64,000 nt of DNA from Paramarasmius palmivorus (Eukaryota; Basidiomycota; Agaricomycetes; Agaricales; Marasmiaceae): the NCBI GenBank assembly GCA_037176845.1, contig JAYKXP010000020.1, positions 62,001 to 126,000 of the forward strand, given 5' to 3'. The stretch's first letter is position 1; each line of letters starts with the position of its first letter. Positions 62,574-64,000 of this stretch are shown here, one piece after another. The notes beneath the pieces are model-generated. The model made no database searches. It had not been told where the DNA came from and saw nothing but the letters and a program-made list of their open reading frames with translations. A program made the translations under genes and the position numbers.

Positions 62574-64000
62574 TCATGCGCCCATAGTCGCAGCTCTTTT
62601 CGTTGTCTTTGCCGCAACAGTATCGTTCACACCAGTAGTAGACGCCCTCTTGGCAGGTTTCTCTGGAGAGGTAGTCAATCTATCATCAGCTATCATCCTG
62701 GCTTGAGTGAAAAACAATCTTGCAGGCCGTTTGGAGATGTTCTCAATGAAATATTGGTTACCTGGAACACTGTCAGGAAACGTAAAGAGGCTGCAAGGTA
62801 TTCACCAACCTCGAGGTACCATGAACATCGAACCCTGACACAAAACTCTACTGAGGTCGTTAATTTTGACGTTGACGGCCCCCTCCAAGATACAAAACAC
62901 CTAATAGATGTTCAGCATTCGCACAAATGTCTCTACTGACCACGACTCACATATGTATTGTCCTTCGTCGTCTTATTCGGTTTACGAGCATCAACAGGAA
63001 TAACCAGTTGCCCGGCAGCTATGAATTGTTCATCGCCAAATATCTTCTGGAAAAGCCATTCAGAGTTATTGGCTTGCTGAGGAGAAACATTCTTGGCTAG
63101 ACAGGCGATACCTACAGCCACCGTGAGCAAGAATAGAAGACGAAAAAAAGGACAAATGCCTACGCTTCTCAACCAACTCCTTTGTCCTCCAGTCAATGAC
63201 CAACCCTCGTTCAGACGTATCATCATCCCAACCCTTCTCCGGAAAGTCATCAGGGTCATGTGGGGCGGGCGTAGCACTAGCAGCCGGCACACGACTTCGA
63301 CTCCTTGTTGACCTCTTTCGCTTCTTGCTGAAAGGTTCTACAGGGTCTTCAGGGATGCGAATGATTTCCTTGATATGGGGGACCAAAATCTGTCCTTTCT
63401 GAGTCTTCGGACGACCATATACAACCTTTTCGTTACGCCAGTACTGGAGCGGTTTGTAGGTCGCTCGCTGAGATCGACGGACACCTAGGTACAACGTAAT
63501 TAGCACAGTGAATCTTCGGTAAAATGTGTCGGGGCACCTTCTGCATGATTTTCCTTCATCTTCATGGATTGCACCTTCACTTTCGTTTTCTTAGCCACTA
63601 CCTCTTGAGGCTCTTCCACCCTGATCTTCTTCGCCCGTGAACTTGCCTGTGGCTCCTCCACTTCTTCCTCCTCTTGATCCTCCTGTATTGGACCATCATC
63701 AAAAGCATCCAAATCGTCGAAACCCTGCGCACTATCATCCTCCATCTCCTCGTCTTCGTCTCTGCTTATAGCACCTTTACTTAACAACTTGGTGTTTGGC
63801 GTTGGCGTAATCGGCGCTCTACGCGACGATCCTACAGGGGTCCTCTCCAGATCATCCTCCTCTTCAATACCGTTCATGGTCATATTCTGAGTCGGCGAAG
63901 AAATCTGGGCATCCGATTGAGAAATAGGGTCCGAATAATCCATAGCACCAGCACCGTTCGTGGTCATACTCATGTCCATGGAATAATCTTCTTCGGTGTG
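62574..64000 (-). CDS. MIF2: CENP-C/Mif2 inner kinetochore protein (5' end outside window)
   Basis: The frame is still open at the window edge (…TEEDYS before an internal Met at 63979), so the N-terminus is missing. An acidic, Ser-rich region with basic clusters comes first. After an intron (about 63486-63538) the CENP-C signature motif is encoded at 63408-63482: RRSQRATYKPLQYWRNEKVV, which binds the CENP-A nucleosome; the key Arg and Trp are present. A basic stretch SKKRKRSTRSRSR follows. Then the C-terminal cupin dimerisation domain: VIPVDARKPNKTTKDNTYV, LEGAVNVKINDLSRVL, SMFMVPR, NQYFIENISKRPARLFFTQARM. A Lys/Thr-rich tail ends MGA. It anchors the kinetochore to centromeric chromatin. Domain order matches yeast Mif2 and S. 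pombe Cnp3. At least four introns are seen. Confidence 0.93.

Overview
This window is nuclear DNA from a filamentous basidiomycete, most likely an Agaricomycete (mushroom or wood/litter fungus). The evidence is dense splitting of genes by 45-60 nt GT-AG introns, the family content (basidiomycete-type PMA1, a paired CsbD/Hmp1-like gene, an agaricomycete-type O-methyltransferase, a HET-domain protein) and typical fungal housekeeping genes. I saw no rRNA, convincing tRNA, CRISPR or intact transposon. Gene models were joined by eye from reading frames and splice sites. Where I worked out exact introns (PMA1, the RRM protein, the GH3 enzyme, the Zn2Cys6 factor, PAM18, both CsbD genes) the spliced lengths are multiples of three. 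Elsewhere internal boundaries are approximate.

Layout. 0.3-2.6 kb: HET-domain gene with a problematic N-terminus. 3.1-9.4 kb: ER folding sensor UGGT. 9.4-13.05 kb: a gene-empty stretch before the plasma-membrane H+-ATPase PMA1 (13.05-16.4 kb). 18.1-19.6 kb: a multi-RRM, probably mitochondrial RNA-binding protein. 20.5-23.0 kb: secreted GH3 beta-xylosidase. 23.1-25.6 kb: DHA1-type MFS exporter. 26.0-30.0 kb: M1 aminopeptidase A. 30.4-31.6 kb: TMEM19/DUF92 membrane protein. 31.7-42.7 kb: phenylalanine ammonia-lyase, flavin-dependent halogenase, MCT-type MFS transporter and an O-methyltransferase. 43.6-45.2 kb: a divergent pair of 107-residue CsbD-like stress proteins. 47.0-47.4 kb: PAM18. 47.9-49.2 kb: chitin deacetylase-type CE4 enzyme. 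49.4-53.3 kb: M1 aminopeptidase B. 56.0-57.3 kb: Zn2Cys6 factor behind an overlapping uORF. 58.0-61.5 kb: trehalose-phosphate phosphatase (TPS2 type). 62.6-64.0 kb: CENP-C/Mif2, cut by the window edge.

The most interesting block is 31.7-42.7 kb. PAL and the halogenase are divergently transcribed from a shared 0.9 kb region, followed by a transporter and a phenol-type O-methyltransferase, with no polyketide synthase, NRPS or terpene synthase nearby. The enzyme set (deamination of phenylalanine, aryl chlorination, O-methylation, export) matches what would be needed for small chlorinated anisyl-type metabolites that basidiomycetes are known to make. That is an inference, not a demonstrated cluster. 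Two paralogous M1 aminopeptidase genes in the same orientation flank the block, so recombination between them could delete or duplicate it.
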